Positions 17,818-27,062 of a DNA stretch of 64,000 bases are shown in pieces (position 1 is the stretch's first letter; every line of letters begins with the position of its first letter). The position numbers and the translations under genes were made by a program. The stretch is from Candidatus Nitrosocosmicus franklandus (GTDB taxonomy: Archaea; Thermoproteota; Nitrososphaeria; Nitrososphaerales; Nitrososphaeraceae), in NCBI RefSeq assembly GCF_900696045.1, contig NZ_LR216287.1, positions 2,275,854 to 2,339,853 on the forward strand, given 5' to 3'. The notes below the pieces were generated by a model. The model was not told the origin of the DNA. It saw nothing but the letters and a program-made list of their open reading frames with translations, and searched no databases.

Positions 17818-18360
17818 CTATTCCTCATCGCCATCATCTCCTCCTCCACCACCACTACTATCATCGCCATCATCTCCTCCTCCACCACCACTACTATCAT
17901 CGCCATCATCTCGACCAACACTCTCTGCTATTTCCCCTCCAGAAATTCTTAGAAAATAGTCTGTTGATTGTTCATCCTTCCACTTCAGGGTAAATTCATA
18001 GCCCTCAGCTTCGCTCCTAATAACCTCATCGTCTATTTGTAAAGTAAATGTAGATTTATCACCAGCGCTAATAGTAGTAGGATCTGTACCACTTGATTCG
18101 TGTCCTACAATTCCACTATCATTGTAAAAAAGCGCAGATATTTCAACTGATTTTGCAGTGTGAGTTCCATTATTTAAGATCTCGCCAACAAGCTGATCAA
18201 CAAAAGGGTTGTTATAATACTGTTGATTAAGCAATATCATATCAAATTGTTTTATGTTCTGTTGACCCAAGACATCTATATACTGACTTTGATTTAATAC
18301 CAGCAAAGTTGATAACACAAACGCTAATCCAAAAATCTTAATATTTAGCATTAATCTCAT
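17818..18360 (-). CDS. Secreted FxLYD-like protein with acidic/Gly repeat tail
   Basis: 180 aa. A signal peptide (KIFGLAFVLSTLLVLNQS, about residues 7-24) precedes a beta-sandwich-like domain at about 48-145. Its motifs VGEILNNGTHTAKSVEISAL, FYNDSGIVG and DKSTFTL are typical of FxLYD-type secreted domains (compare ITGTITNNSTS in the protein at 20684). The C-terminus is low complexity: two copies of a 12-residue unit (DDGDDSSGGGGG) ending in DDGDEE. This acidic tail may bind divalent cations or the cell surface. Function is unknown. Confidence 0.8.
   Translation of the reverse strand: MRLMLNIKIFGLAFVLSTLLVLNQSQYIDVLGQQNIKQFDMILLNQQYYNNPFVDQLVGEILNNGTHTAKSVEISALFYNDSGIVGHESSGTDPTTISAGDKSTFTLQIDDEVIRSEAEGYEFTLKWKDEQSTDYFLRISGGEIAESVGRDDGDDSSGGGGGDDGDDSSGGGGGDDGDEE
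17826..17912. repeat. 36-bp tandem repeat, about 2.4 copies
   Basis: Unit 1 is 17826-17861, unit 2 is an exact copy at 17862-17897, and a 15-bp partial third unit runs to 17912. Being a multiple of three, it can expand or contract without breaking the reading frame of the secreted protein. Confidence 0.9.
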
Positions 18361-19209
18361 TTTAACTTACAAAATAACTACCCAGTAGAAAAAACTTTTA
18401 TTGATATTTTTGTGTTCAAAAATTCAGTTATCCCCAATATCATCAAATCATATTCTAGTTGTCATGCTGGGGCAGAATTTTCTAGTGATTTACTATAAAT
18501 GGATCACAATGGTGACTAATAGGCGGTCTTACGGGTTGCTAGTTTGTCTTCTTTGTTGGATAACGACTATGAATGGGGATAAATTGGTTGATTTCTAATT
18601 GTCCGCAGCTTATGGAGTCGATAGTACTCATTTTGGTTTGTTTGTTGTACTTGTAATAGGAGAGGAATTATTTTTTTTTGGTTATTTCAAAATTTCGGCT
18701 AAGAATGAGAACTTATCAGAGAATTAATTTGCCATAGACCTAATTTGTTATATTGTACACCATGATCAGATTCTTTGAAACATCAGTTCAAGAGTTTTTT
18801 TGCAAAATCCTACATCTTCCTACATATACTTCCTCTCTGAATTCAAAGTTTAACTGAAATAGAATAAAAACCGCCCAACAAACAAAAAAATTGATAATTA
18901 GGATGTTATTAGCAATAGATATTGTCGAATAAAGTTTATAGAGCATATTCATATATGATAAAATAAATAGTAATCCCCTCGTGTCGATCCTTACATTAAG
19001 ATTTACTTCATTCAATTGACTGTTATTTCTATTTTGATATTGTAATCAGGTAAAGTGAATTTAATTGCAAGTTCCAACAGTGAAATTAATGTATGGGGAT
19101 ATCGATCATGTTCGATGATTATTATGGTTGTTAATGCCTATACTTTACATGCTGTATACTTACATCGAAATAGTCTTTATATTTACATACAGGGTAATAA
19201 GGTTAAAGA
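18361..19209. other. Gene-poor stretch with one doubtful small ORF
   Basis: A 75-codon open frame at 18788-19015 on the minus strand (TTG start) would encode two hydrophobic segments, but its composition is ambiguous and only a weak TATA-like element precedes it. No other feature seen. Confidence 0.4.
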
Positions 19210-20187
19210 CTAATTATCGCCGATAAAGTTATTACTGCTATTCCCAATAGGATGCATCAAGAGAATTGCCCATCTGTTTTGAAGAGTATCCATAGGATAG
19301 TACGAAACAAGCATCATTTCTTGGTTTACCTTCTCAAGGAGAGAGCCAGACTTTCCCTCTATGGCATTCCGATAGCTCTTTAAATTGGAAAATGATTCGT
19401 TGTCGTCTACAAAATTCCTTATTTCAGAATCTGCTATCTTTGTATCATTAGAATCAACAAGCACCACTCGTTGACCTTGAGGTATATTATAGGACTGAAG
19501 TTCTTTATTTAGCATGTCTAGATTGATAGAACCTGCTATGATTCCTGTCAAATTGCTTCCTTCATTAAAATTACTATCGCTATTTGCAAAAACTGGAACT
19601 GCTATGATCGCCCGCTTTAGGCCAGAAGAAGTAGAGGTTATTATGTCTCCCAGATATGTATCATTAGAAGCTCTTGCCCCTTTGAAATATTCGCGGAACC
19701 CAAGATTATTCTTTGTTTGGTTACTTTGTAAGGAATAAGGCTCCATAAAGTATGTGTCACCATTGGGAAGAATGAACGATATTCCTGCAATTACTGGATA
19801 ATAAGAGATTACTTTCTGTGCAATTATTCTTTTTTGTATGTCTGAATCAGATGGGATGCCGTGAAGTGAATCCATAGTTGTATTTAATAACTTGGTATTG
19901 GGCATAGATTTCATTTCAGGCATGTTACTTGCAAATTCTAACATGGAGGCTGCTCCTTGAAGTTTACTTTCTAAACTGTAGGCTAGTATCTTTAGGATTA
20001 ATAGATTGTTATTATTACTAGTGGTTAGATTATTCAAATTAAAGTCTGTTAGGTTGATAAGAGTATTGTTTGCAGAAATTGAAAAATCATTATATGGTAC
20101 TGTTATTAGTATCAATAAAGTGGTTAAAGTAAAAAAGGATAGTATAGTTACTAATGTCGATCTTTCTGAATAAGATTTCAAATTCAA
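19210..20187 (-). CDS. Secreted/membrane-anchored Cache (PDC-like) sensor protein, paralogue
   Basis: 325 aa, same architecture as the protein at 6484. An N-terminal hydrophobic anchor (about residues 12-30, VTILSFFTLTTLLILITVP) is followed by a single extracellular Cache region. Shared blocks are YYPVIAGISFILPNGDTYFM, NLGFREYFKGARASNDTYLG, GIIAGSINLDML and RVVLVDSNDTKIADSEI. The C-terminus ends at the domain (RWAILLMHPIG) with no signalling module. Sequons are abundant, suggesting an N-glycosylated exterior protein. Ligand and downstream partner are unknown. The nearest signalling gene is the histidine kinase at 15610, which itself lacks an extracellular sensor. Confidence 0.85.
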   Translation of the reverse strand: MNLKSYSERSTLVTILSFFTLTTLLILITVPYNDFSISANNTLINLTDFNLNNLTTSNNNNLLILKILAYSLESKLQGAASMLEFASNMPEMKSMPNTKLLNTTMDSLHGIPSDSDIQKRIIAQKVISYYPVIAGISFILPNGDTYFMEPYSLQSNQTKNNLGFREYFKGARASNDTYLGDIITSTSSGLKRAIIAVPVFANSDSNFNEGSNLTGIIAGSINLDMLNKELQSYNIPQGQRVVLVDSNDTKIADSEIRNFVDDNESFSNLKSYRNAIEGKSGSLLEKVNQEMMLVSYYPMDTLQNRWAILLMHPIGNSSNNFIGDN

Positions 20188-20683
20188 GTATGCTATTTTA
20201 AAATAATCCTGCTTATTAGTTGTTCTACTATAGTTCTAGATATTTTGGTACATAGGGTGACTACCTATAAAAAGAGTGAATATTTTGGCTAATGTTGCTG
20301 ATACTTTTCTACCATAAATAGGAGGACTAAAATCATTCCTTTACTCTGTGATTTCATTTTTGGTATTGCAAATATTCCCGACTTTCTATCTGCTGTTAAT
20401 CACTATTAATTAAGAAATTCATATCTATTACTAACTGATCATGATTTTCAGATTGTAATATTATTGTATCTTGTTCCGTCTCTTAATCTGTCACCTAACT
20501 TTCTAACAAGCTAGCGAATTTAATCGATGAGATTGTGCAACTGGTTATTTTATTAAAAATCCATATGCCATTAATTTGAAAGGTGGTACCAAAATGTAAT
20601 TTGATTAACTCTATTATTTTCGTATTTTTATACAAACCATACACAGAGAAAATTTAATTAGCTTCTTCAAATTAGAGAGGATT
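20188..20683. other. Divergent intergenic region
   Basis: Separates the Cache paralogue from the secreted protein at 20684. It holds a TATA box (tttttata, about 20624-20631) for the latter and otherwise AT-rich sequence. Confidence 0.5.
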
Positions 20684-21172
20684 ATGAAAGAAATCTTTTC
20701 TATAATACTCGCTACTCTTGGTTTGATTCTAACCACACCTCTTGCATATGGCCAACAATCACTTGATTCTGGAACATCTGCAGACATTGATACTTCATTG
20801 AATCAAACTATGAATACTACTGCTACTACTACTGGTGAAACTACGCCTGAGGCTACCATAGGCAAGAGTGAAAATTTTACCATTACTGACCTTAGATTCC
20901 GAGCAGAATCAAATCAGATAACGGGGACCATCACAAATAACTCTACAAGTCAACAATCTTACATTACTATTTATGCAGTGCTTTTCGACAAGGATGATTC
21001 TTTCCTTGGGATTGCAGAAGGAAGACCGTTAGTAGAATCGCTTCCGCCGGCTGACAATTCACCATTTTCAGTAGATCTATTCACCGGATTTGGACTTTAT
21101 GCAATGCCTGAGGAAGTAAAGGCTGTTGACCATTATACCATCTATGTAAGAGGATATGATCCGCTATTTTAG
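20684..21172 (+). CDS. Secreted FxLYD-like protein
   Basis: 162 aa with a signal peptide (EIFSIILATLGLILTTPLAYG, cut near GQQ), a Thr/Ser-rich linker to about residue 62, and one beta-sandwich-like domain. In that domain ENFTITDLRFRAESNQITGT, ITIYAVLFDKDDSFLG and PFSVDLF follow the FxLYD pattern (own-strand repeat, aromatic-x-leucine-tyrosine-like core). It is probably surface-exposed and glycosylated; the role is unknown. Unlike most genes here it has a leader of about 30 nt and a Shine-Dalgarno-like gagagg five bases before the ATG. A more distant relative is at 17818. Confidence 0.8.
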   Translation: MKEIFSIILATLGLILTTPLAYGQQSLDSGTSADIDTSLNQTMNTTATTTGETTPEATIGKSENFTITDLRFRAESNQITGTITNNSTSQQSYITIYAVLFDKDDSFLGIAEGRPLVESLPPADNSPFSVDLFTGFGLYAMPEEVKAVDHYTIYVRGYDPLF

Positions 21173-21632
21173 AGGAAAACAATAAACCACTAGATGGAAA
21201 ATAGTAGTTTGTGGTAACCCTTATCGGGTATCAATTTTCTTATTTTTTATCTTCTTGTGATTGCTGAGCGGTATAATATTTTATATGCATAATCTAATTT
21301 CTTGGATCTTGAAAACTAGATTCTCTGACTAGGTTTTCAAAAATATTTATCCCTGAATCAAGTCAAGGCCAAGACTTTGCAACCAGACTTAGTTTTTACA
21401 TTATGAGATCGAAAGTGTGAATCATCAATTTTAAGAATGTGGTAATAAAGTATTTCCTTTTGAGTTACAGCATTTTTTTTCGATGTTTGAATATTAGTTC
21501 ATGTTACTTTACACCCTATGTTTAGAGTATAGGTTTCAATTCGATGTCCTGGTGGATTGAAATATTTGATACAAAAAGGTTAGCAAAGGATTAATTTACT
21601 GATGTGGTTCAGTCCTTAAAAGATATAACAAA
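21173..21632. other. Gene-free stretch
   Basis: Contains only the presumed promoter of the M32 peptidase (ccttaaaa at 21613-21620). Confidence 0.5.
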
Positions 21633-23132
21633 ATGAGATGCGAGAATCCAGTCATGAATCAGATCCTCGATGCTTATAAACCCATGTGGTCGCTAAAGCA
21701 TGCGGTATCCCTGATGAGTTGGGATTTTGAAACTTTTATGCCTCGAGAAGGGACTGAAGGAAGAGGAGTGGCCGATTCTCAACTTCACATGTTACATAAA
21801 GATTTACTGCTAAATAGCGAATTTATTGGTCTAGTCGATAGTGCAAAAAAACAGGAGAATCTTGGTGACCTTGAAATGGGCATAATAAGAGTAATCGATA
21901 GGGAAATAACTAAACAGGTCAAGTTACCCAGGGAATTGACCGAAGCTGAGTCCTTGGTAAGAATAAGAGGGAACATGGCTTGGAGAGAGGCTAGGGCAAA
22001 ATCTGATTTTAAAATGTACGAACCCCATTTGAAGAAAATGATAGAGATAAAAAAAGAAATAGCAGCAAGATGGGGGTACGAAAACCACCCATATAATGCA
22101 CTTTTAGATACCTTCGAAGAGCAGCTTACAGTAGATGACTTGGATAAAATATTTAGTGTATTAACACCTCGTATCCAAAAACTTTTGAAAAAACTTGTTG
22201 ATTCAAAAAGCCAGTTTTGTAAAGAGAGCAATCTTGCGAAATTAGAATATGATATTCAAAAAGTGGACGAATTAAATCATGATATCCTTAATCTTTTGCA
22301 ATATGATATGAGGCGTTTTAGAATGGATACTTCTACTCATCCATTCACTGAAACTATGGGGCTTGATGATGTTCGAATAACCACTAGGTATGAAGGAGTT
22401 GATTTCAAAAAGTCGATATTTAGTACCATTCATGAGGCTGGTCACGCCTTATATAATTTACAATGCGACAAATCATTGTCTTTTACTCCTATTGAGGGAG
22501 GAACATCGCTTGGACTTCACGAATCTCAGTCAAGGTTCTGGGAGAACATTGTGGGTAGAAGTTTACCTTTCGTTCAATTGATATCTCCACTAATTAGAAA
22601 GAAAGTGAATTTTGCAAATCAAACTACTGATGACGAGCTATATTTTTATTTTAATAATGTCAGGGCTGATTATATTCGAGTTGATGCCGATGAGGTTACT
22701 TATAATTTACATATAGCGATAAGGTATGAAATAGAGAAAAGGATATTTGAAGACAGCCTCAGCGTTTCTGAGATTCCTGAATTTTGGAATGATAGGATGG
22801 AGCAGTTGCTTGGTGTGAGACCACCTAAGGATTCATTGGGAGTCCTTCAGGATACACATTGGAGCAGCGGTCTCTTTGGGTATTTTCCTACGTATACTTT
22901 GGGCAATTTAGTTTCAGCTATCATTGTTTCTAAAATGCAGAAAGACTTGGAAAACTACAACGAGGATATCAAAACCGGTAATTTTAATTCAATCAGAGAA
23001 TGGCTGCGATCAAAAATACATCAATATGGATCTACTTATGCTCCTAAAGTGCTTCTTAATAACAGTCTAAATGAAGGTTACAATCCTGATTACTTTATTA
23101 CTTATCTTGAGAATAAATACCAAACTCATTGA
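21633..23132 (+). CDS. Carboxypeptidase Taq family (M32) metallopeptidase
   Basis: 499-aa zinc carboxypeptidase that removes C-terminal residues from peptides in the cytoplasm. The metal site is H267-E268-x2-H271 in STIHEAGHALYN, with E297 in LHESQSRFWEN as the third ligand. Further M32 marks are the STHPF motif (235-238 region), DDVRITTRY, YNLHIAIRYEIE and GVRPPKDSLGVLQDTHWSSG near the C-terminus. Length equals the family norm. Met8 at 21654 may be the true start: the TATA-like ccttaaaa at 21613-21620 predicts transcription to begin near 21643. Confidence 0.96.
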   Translation: MRCENPVMNQILDAYKPMWSLKHAVSLMSWDFETFMPREGTEGRGVADSQLHMLHKDLLLNSEFIGLVDSAKKQENLGDLEMGIIRVIDREITKQVKLPRELTEAESLVRIRGNMAWREARAKSDFKMYEPHLKKMIEIKKEIAARWGYENHPYNALLDTFEEQLTVDDLDKIFSVLTPRIQKLLKKLVDSKSQFCKESNLAKLEYDIQKVDELNHDILNLLQYDMRRFRMDTSTHPFTETMGLDDVRITTRYEGVDFKKSIFSTIHEAGHALYNLQCDKSLSFTPIEGGTSLGLHESQSRFWENIVGRSLPFVQLISPLIRKKVNFANQTTDDELYFYFNNVRADYIRVDADEVTYNLHIAIRYEIEKRIFEDSLSVSEIPEFWNDRMEQLLGVRPPKDSLGVLQDTHWSSGLFGYFPTYTLGNLVSAIIVSKMQKDLENYNEDIKTGNFNSIREWLRSKIHQYGSTYAPKVLLNNSLNEGYNPDYFITYLENKYQTH

Positions 23133-23217
23133 ACCATGATTGGTAAAAGAGGTATGTCTCCCAGATATCGGATTTTTTGTAGGATGCGATGCCGAAATTG
23201 AAAATCACTAGAATACT

Positions 23218-23225
23218 TTTATATT
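23218..23225 (+). promoter_or_regulatory. TATA box of the 123-aa membrane protein gene
   Basis: tttatatt is centred about 30 bp before the ATG at 23252. Confidence 0.6.
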
Positions 23226-23251
23226 TTTTACGAAGAAAGTAATTAGAACGA

Positions 23252-23623
23252 ATGATCTCTCATATTCAAATAACGTTAATTATTTTGGTCACCATTATAG
23301 CAACTGGTTTAGTTGCAATTCCGTTTGGAAATCCTAATTTTGTTGATAGGGCGATTATTTTGGAATTATCCTTTGTAACTCTATTCGTATTGATATGGAA
23401 AGGGTACAATAAAGCATTGTATGCATGTATTCCTCTAGCTGCTTTCGTTATTATTGGCAATAGTCTTGCTCCGCCACATGTTAATACGATGATGACTTTT
23501 TCCAATCCACTCAATGCAATCGTCTTAATTGTCGGTGGGTATATTCTGCAAATTGCACTGGTAATTGCAAGTTTACTGTCTATATTAAATATGAGATCAA
23601 GGCGAATAACTTCTCTAAACTGA
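23252..23623 (+). CDS. Small integral membrane protein, about four TM helices
   Basis: 123 aa, family not recognised. Hydrophobic segments at about residues 5-25, 33-48, 55-72 and 88-112 predict four membrane helices, and the C-terminus is short and basic (NMRSRRITSLN). No catalytic motif is visible. The gene follows the M32 peptidase by 119 bp but has its own well-placed TATA box, so it is probably transcribed separately. Confidence 0.7.
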   Translation: MISHIQITLIILVTIIATGLVAIPFGNPNFVDRAIILELSFVTLFVLIWKGYNKALYACIPLAAFVIIGNSLAPPHVNTMMTFSNPLNAIVLIVGGYILQIALVIASLLSILNMRSRRITSLN

Positions 23624-23771
23624 GATATAATGTTGTTATTATTTACGGTATTTTTTAACCGGGTACTACCTCTACTACTAAAAACATAATTATCTACCTT
23701 CGAGGCGTTTTTGTAATCCTTGTAATGCAGGTTCTTTTTTGTCCTTGGTTGTTAATTAGATTCAATAGCTT

Positions 23772-23779
23772 TTTTATAC
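23772..23779 (+). promoter_or_regulatory. TATA box deciding the start at 23803
   Basis: ttttatac is centred about 28 bp before the ATG at 23803, which makes this codon rather than the in-frame ATG at 23725 the likely start. Confidence 0.65.
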
Positions 23780-23802
23780 TAATTGATTATTGGTTTAGAT
23801 AT

Positions 23803-24342
23803 ATGTATTCCACTTTATTTCTCTTCATTGTTTCATTGTTTGGCGCAAGTATGTTGTTATCCAATTTTGAACATACATTAGGACAAACCACAACTGGTGA
23901 ATCTACGAATCCGAGTCTATATAATTTAGTTACAAACTCTTTGAATTTAACTGAACCTGTATATCAAGCCTACTCAGCAACTTTTGTTGGATCTAAAAAT
24001 CTGTCAAGCGGATCGCCCTTGATAACTGAAGACTATGCTATTGAAAAAGCCGTTATGAAAAATGTGGGCAATGTAACTAATAATATGACATTTATAAATA
24101 CTCACTTACCAGATGGTACAATTCAAAGTACTTCAAGAGGTACAATAACATCCGAGGACGGACACAATATTGGTTGGATCTCTTCAGATATTGGAATAAT
24201 TAATGACCAGGGTGAATTATTTCATGGTATTATCCAATATGAGGTAACAAATAGTTCAACGTTTTCATTTTTGAGTAATATGACGGGTATCGACAAGCAA
24301 ACCCCTGAGATAAAAAGAACAATTTGGCTAATAGAAAAATAG
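23803..24342 (+). CDS. Secreted protein of unknown function (related to 24537)
   Basis: Read from ATG 23803 it has 179 aa, the same length as the protein at 24537. A hydrophobic signal segment (YSTLFLFIVSLFGASMLLS) comes first, then a mature part of beta-strands. N..NLTEPVYQAY, ITEDYAIEK, LPDGTIQST and SSTFSFLSN match corresponding blocks in the convergent neighbour, so the two are diverged paralogues. Sequons suggest an N-glycosylated exported protein. The frame is open to 23725 but the promoter position favours 23803. Function is unknown. Confidence 0.75.
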   Translation: MYSTLFLFIVSLFGASMLLSNFEHTLGQTTTGESTNPSLYNLVTNSLNLTEPVYQAYSATFVGSKNLSSGSPLITEDYAIEKAVMKNVGNVTNNMTFINTHLPDGTIQSTSRGTITSEDGHNIGWISSDIGIINDQGELFHGIIQYEVTNSSTFSFLSNMTGIDKQTPEIKRTIWLIEK

Positions 24343-24536
24343 CAAATAGAAAATCATGCATTGAGGGATATCCTAATTTATTCAAATAAAATTAGATGGT
24401 CGAGGATACTAGTAGTGTAGTTAGGCAATGGTCAACGGAGCAGAATTAATAGCATAGGAATACATACATGGTAAATGGGTTTAATCATCCTATTCGTTTC
24501 AAACCGTCTCTCTGGTCTAGTCAATAATAAGCCAGA

Positions 24537-25076
24537 CTATCCAACTTTCCACATCAGAAACGTCCCCGTTCCATTGTTGTTAACTTGATCCTTATAAATG
24601 GCTATTGAATTGCTAAGAAAAGAGAATTCGCCTACTGCTTTGTCTTCGAAAATCGCTACACCGGTACTATTAAAAGTACCGTTTGAATTATATTTACCAA
24701 TGGCATAAAAATCATATAATACTGTGTTACTGCCATCGGTAGAGAATTTAGTCTTTCCTTGGAGATATGAAGTGTCATTGTTCCTAAGGGTTTCTGAGGC
24801 ATTGCCCTCAACAGTAATGTTTATAGTACCATTAAGAATTCCTTGTCCAGTGAAATTCGAATAACTGGTTTTATTTTCAAGTCCTGGCTTTCCGCCTTCT
24901 ATATAATAATTTTCTACTAGAAACGGCCTTTCCAAATAAAGAGATTCTGTGAAATTCATGCTGTTATCCAATGCCTGTGCGTACTTTGCAGAAAGTGCTA
25001 CAAAACCAGAGAGTGTTACAAGTCCCGCAATGAACACCCATGATAAAGTGATATTACTTTTGGATTTTAGTTTCAT
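24537..25076 (-). CDS. Secreted protein of unknown function (paralogue of 23803)
   Basis: 179 aa with a standard signal peptide (KLKSKSNITLSWVFIAGLVT, cleavage near AQA at about residue 35). The mature domain has many sequons and alternates short strands; NFTESLYLERPFLVENYYIE, ILNGTINITVEG, FNSTGVAIFED and GEFSFLSN correspond to blocks in the protein at 23803. The domain reads like a lipocalin- or ligand-binding-type barrel, but I cannot name the family. The two genes converge with a 194-bp gap, so they form an inverted pair of paralogues. Confidence 0.72.
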   Translation of the reverse strand: MKLKSKSNITLSWVFIAGLVTLSGFVALSAKYAQALDNSMNFTESLYLERPFLVENYYIEGGKPGLENKTSYSNFTGQGILNGTINITVEGNASETLRNNDTSYLQGKTKFSTDGSNTVLYDFYAIGKYNSNGTFNSTGVAIFEDKAVGEFSFLSNSIAIYKDQVNNNGTGTFLMWKVG

Positions 25077-25504
25077 ACCAGAGACTTGATATCATTAGAT
25101 TATTAAGTTTGCGATATACTGTAATCAATGATATGGTCTGTCTCTCCTGTGTATATTGGTCGGAGTTAAAAGATCATATGTGTTATTAAGATTTCACAGA
25201 TTTCAAAAATTCATTATTGGAAACAATTATGGATCAAAATCATGCGGATCCGTATATCAATATATGTATTTAGAGTATCGAGCAAGTGCTCAAATTAATT
25301 AGATTGTATTATTTTGGGTTGTCACCCAGTACAGATTCTGAAAGCTTATTTACTGATCGTTATATTTTATTTCCATGGCTAACCTAAAAACACATTTTGT
25401 AGCCGACATAGTACATTATTTGCAAATGTAAGAACGTTCCATAGTGACTTTTATGTGTGAGCAAAAGTGGAGTAACAACCAAAAGAAACAGGTATTTAAA
25501 TAGA
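25077..25504. other. Gene-free stretch
   Basis: Between the promoter side of the secreted-protein gene and the 3' end of the O-methyltransferase. No feature seen. Confidence 0.5.
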
Positions 25505-26527
25505 TTATCCTTTTTTTATTGCTTCAACTATGCCTATCATTTTTGATCTGGGGTAGTGAGACTGAATATACTTCCATCCTGATTTGCTTAAAATTGAATC
25601 GAATTCCTGTATTGTTCTTTCTCTACCTGTAGTAACACACATCATGTGTATGTCAAATAATTTGGAGAAGTGAGGTGTGCTTGCATCAGGTATTATGTGT
25701 TCAACAATAAATATTCTGGCTTTGTCGGGGGAAGCCTTATGGATGTTTGAAAGTATTTGGATACATTCATCATCATTCCAATCATGAAGAATCATTTTCA
25801 TTATGTATAGTTCTGCTGAAGGGACTTGATTAAACATATTACCTTCAACATAATTACATCGAGCTTGCAAACCCGTTTTATAGATCCAAGAGGATTTTTG
25901 ATTCTCTACCACTGGCGTTAACTCTAGTATTGTGCCATTCAGATGATTGTACTTTGAATACAAATGACTTGAGAGATGTCCTTGGCCACCACCAATTTCA
26001 CAAATACGAGATATATTGGAAAAGTCATAATTATCAAGTGCCTCTAAAACCATGGCCGTATGAGCTGCTGAAAAACTACTCATTGCGTCATTGAAAATCT
26101 TTGAATACTCTGAGTTTTTTGTAGTATACTCAAAAAGATCAATTCCGTATTCTAAGGAGAAAGCGTTCTGCTTTCCATCTTTGATCATTTGAGGCAAATG
26201 CTTCCATACTTGATAATGTTCTGGTCCTTCCTCAAGTAGCAATACTCCTTGAAGGGTTTGGGGGTGGTCCTTTTTTAATAATTCTCCATATGAGGTGATG
26301 GAAAATTTTCGATTGTTTTTTTCTTCTTTCGCATAACCCAAAGATGCAATTGATCGAAGTATACGATATGTCATCGCCTCGTTGAGATTTAAATCCTGTG
26401 CAATTTGGCGTACGTCTGTGGGATTAGTTGTAAGGTAATCAAATAAGCCGATCTTGGCACCGGCATAGAGTATTTGACTTTTCCATCTTCCAAATATGAT
26501 GTTTATAGTATTGTCAACTTCTGACAT
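25505..26527 (-). CDS. O-methyltransferase family 2 (acetylserotonin O-methyltransferase-like)
   Basis: 340-aa SAM-dependent methyltransferase. Residues 10-100 are the winged-helix dimerisation domain (SQILYAGAKIGLFDYLTTNP, MTYRILRSIASLGYAKEE). The catalytic domain shows ICEIGGGQGHLSSHLY (about 175-190), GTILELTPVV, YVEGNMFNQVP and ILHDWNDDECIQILSNIHKA, the last being the diagnostic LHDWxDxxCxxIL motif with the catalytic-base His. Family members methylate hydroxyls of aromatic or polyketide-like small molecules; the substrate here is unknown. ATG start with a TATA-like element at about 26556-26563 on the minus strand. Confidence 0.92.
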   Translation of the reverse strand: MSEVDNTINIIFGRWKSQILYAGAKIGLFDYLTTNPTDVRQIAQDLNLNEAMTYRILRSIASLGYAKEEKNNRKFSITSYGELLKKDHPQTLQGVLLLEEGPEHYQVWKHLPQMIKDGKQNAFSLEYGIDLFEYTTKNSEYSKIFNDAMSSFSAAHTAMVLEALDNYDFSNISRICEIGGGQGHLSSHLYSKYNHLNGTILELTPVVENQKSSWIYKTGLQARCNYVEGNMFNQVPSAELYIMKMILHDWNDDECIQILSNIHKASPDKARIFIVEHIIPDASTPHFSKLFDIHMMCVTTGRERTIQEFDSILSKSGWKYIQSHYPRSKMIGIVEAIKKG

Positions 26528-27062
26528 ATTATGTATGTTATTTCAATAAGCCGGGCTTTTTATTATCTTTTGATCCAATCAGATGGATTTGTTACATGGG
26601 AGACGGTAGAATTTCTAGAACTTTTCCTATATGCTTTGGCTGACTTGTCATTTTTTTAATCTCAGATTATTATCAAGACTGATATAGTCTGTTTCTCCCT
26701 AGTACGCTCTTGACGTATCGTATCGTACCATACTATCCACAATTTCTATCTAATTTGCTAATTGTTGAAGAAAACATGTCTTTAAACAATAATTACCTGG
26801 CAATTTCGTATTTTATACATTTGTCGTTTTAAACTCCACTCTTATCCTGGTGGATTATCTTTTTACTAGATATACGATATCGTAAATTAATCATCCCGTC
26901 CTATTTTAGGAATTAAAATTGATTTATTGTTTTTCTTATTAGATAGTAATGAAAATAAATAAAGGATTTGGCTTTAATACATTTTAGCTATTAAAATTAA
27001 ACTAACTTTTTAATCCTAACAGTTATTTAGTTACTTGGATTCGTTCTTTTACCCAATCTGAA
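26528..27062. other. Divergent intergenic region with a palindrome
   Basis: Holds tacgatatcgta, a perfect 12-bp palindrome at 26873-26884, and a related cgtatcgtatcgta run near 26714-26727. They could be operators, but no regulator is identified. No gene seen. Confidence 0.45.

Noticed and set aside
17826-17912. Possible CRISPR-like array
   Set aside because: Repeats are directly adjacent with no spacers and encode a low-complexity protein tail.
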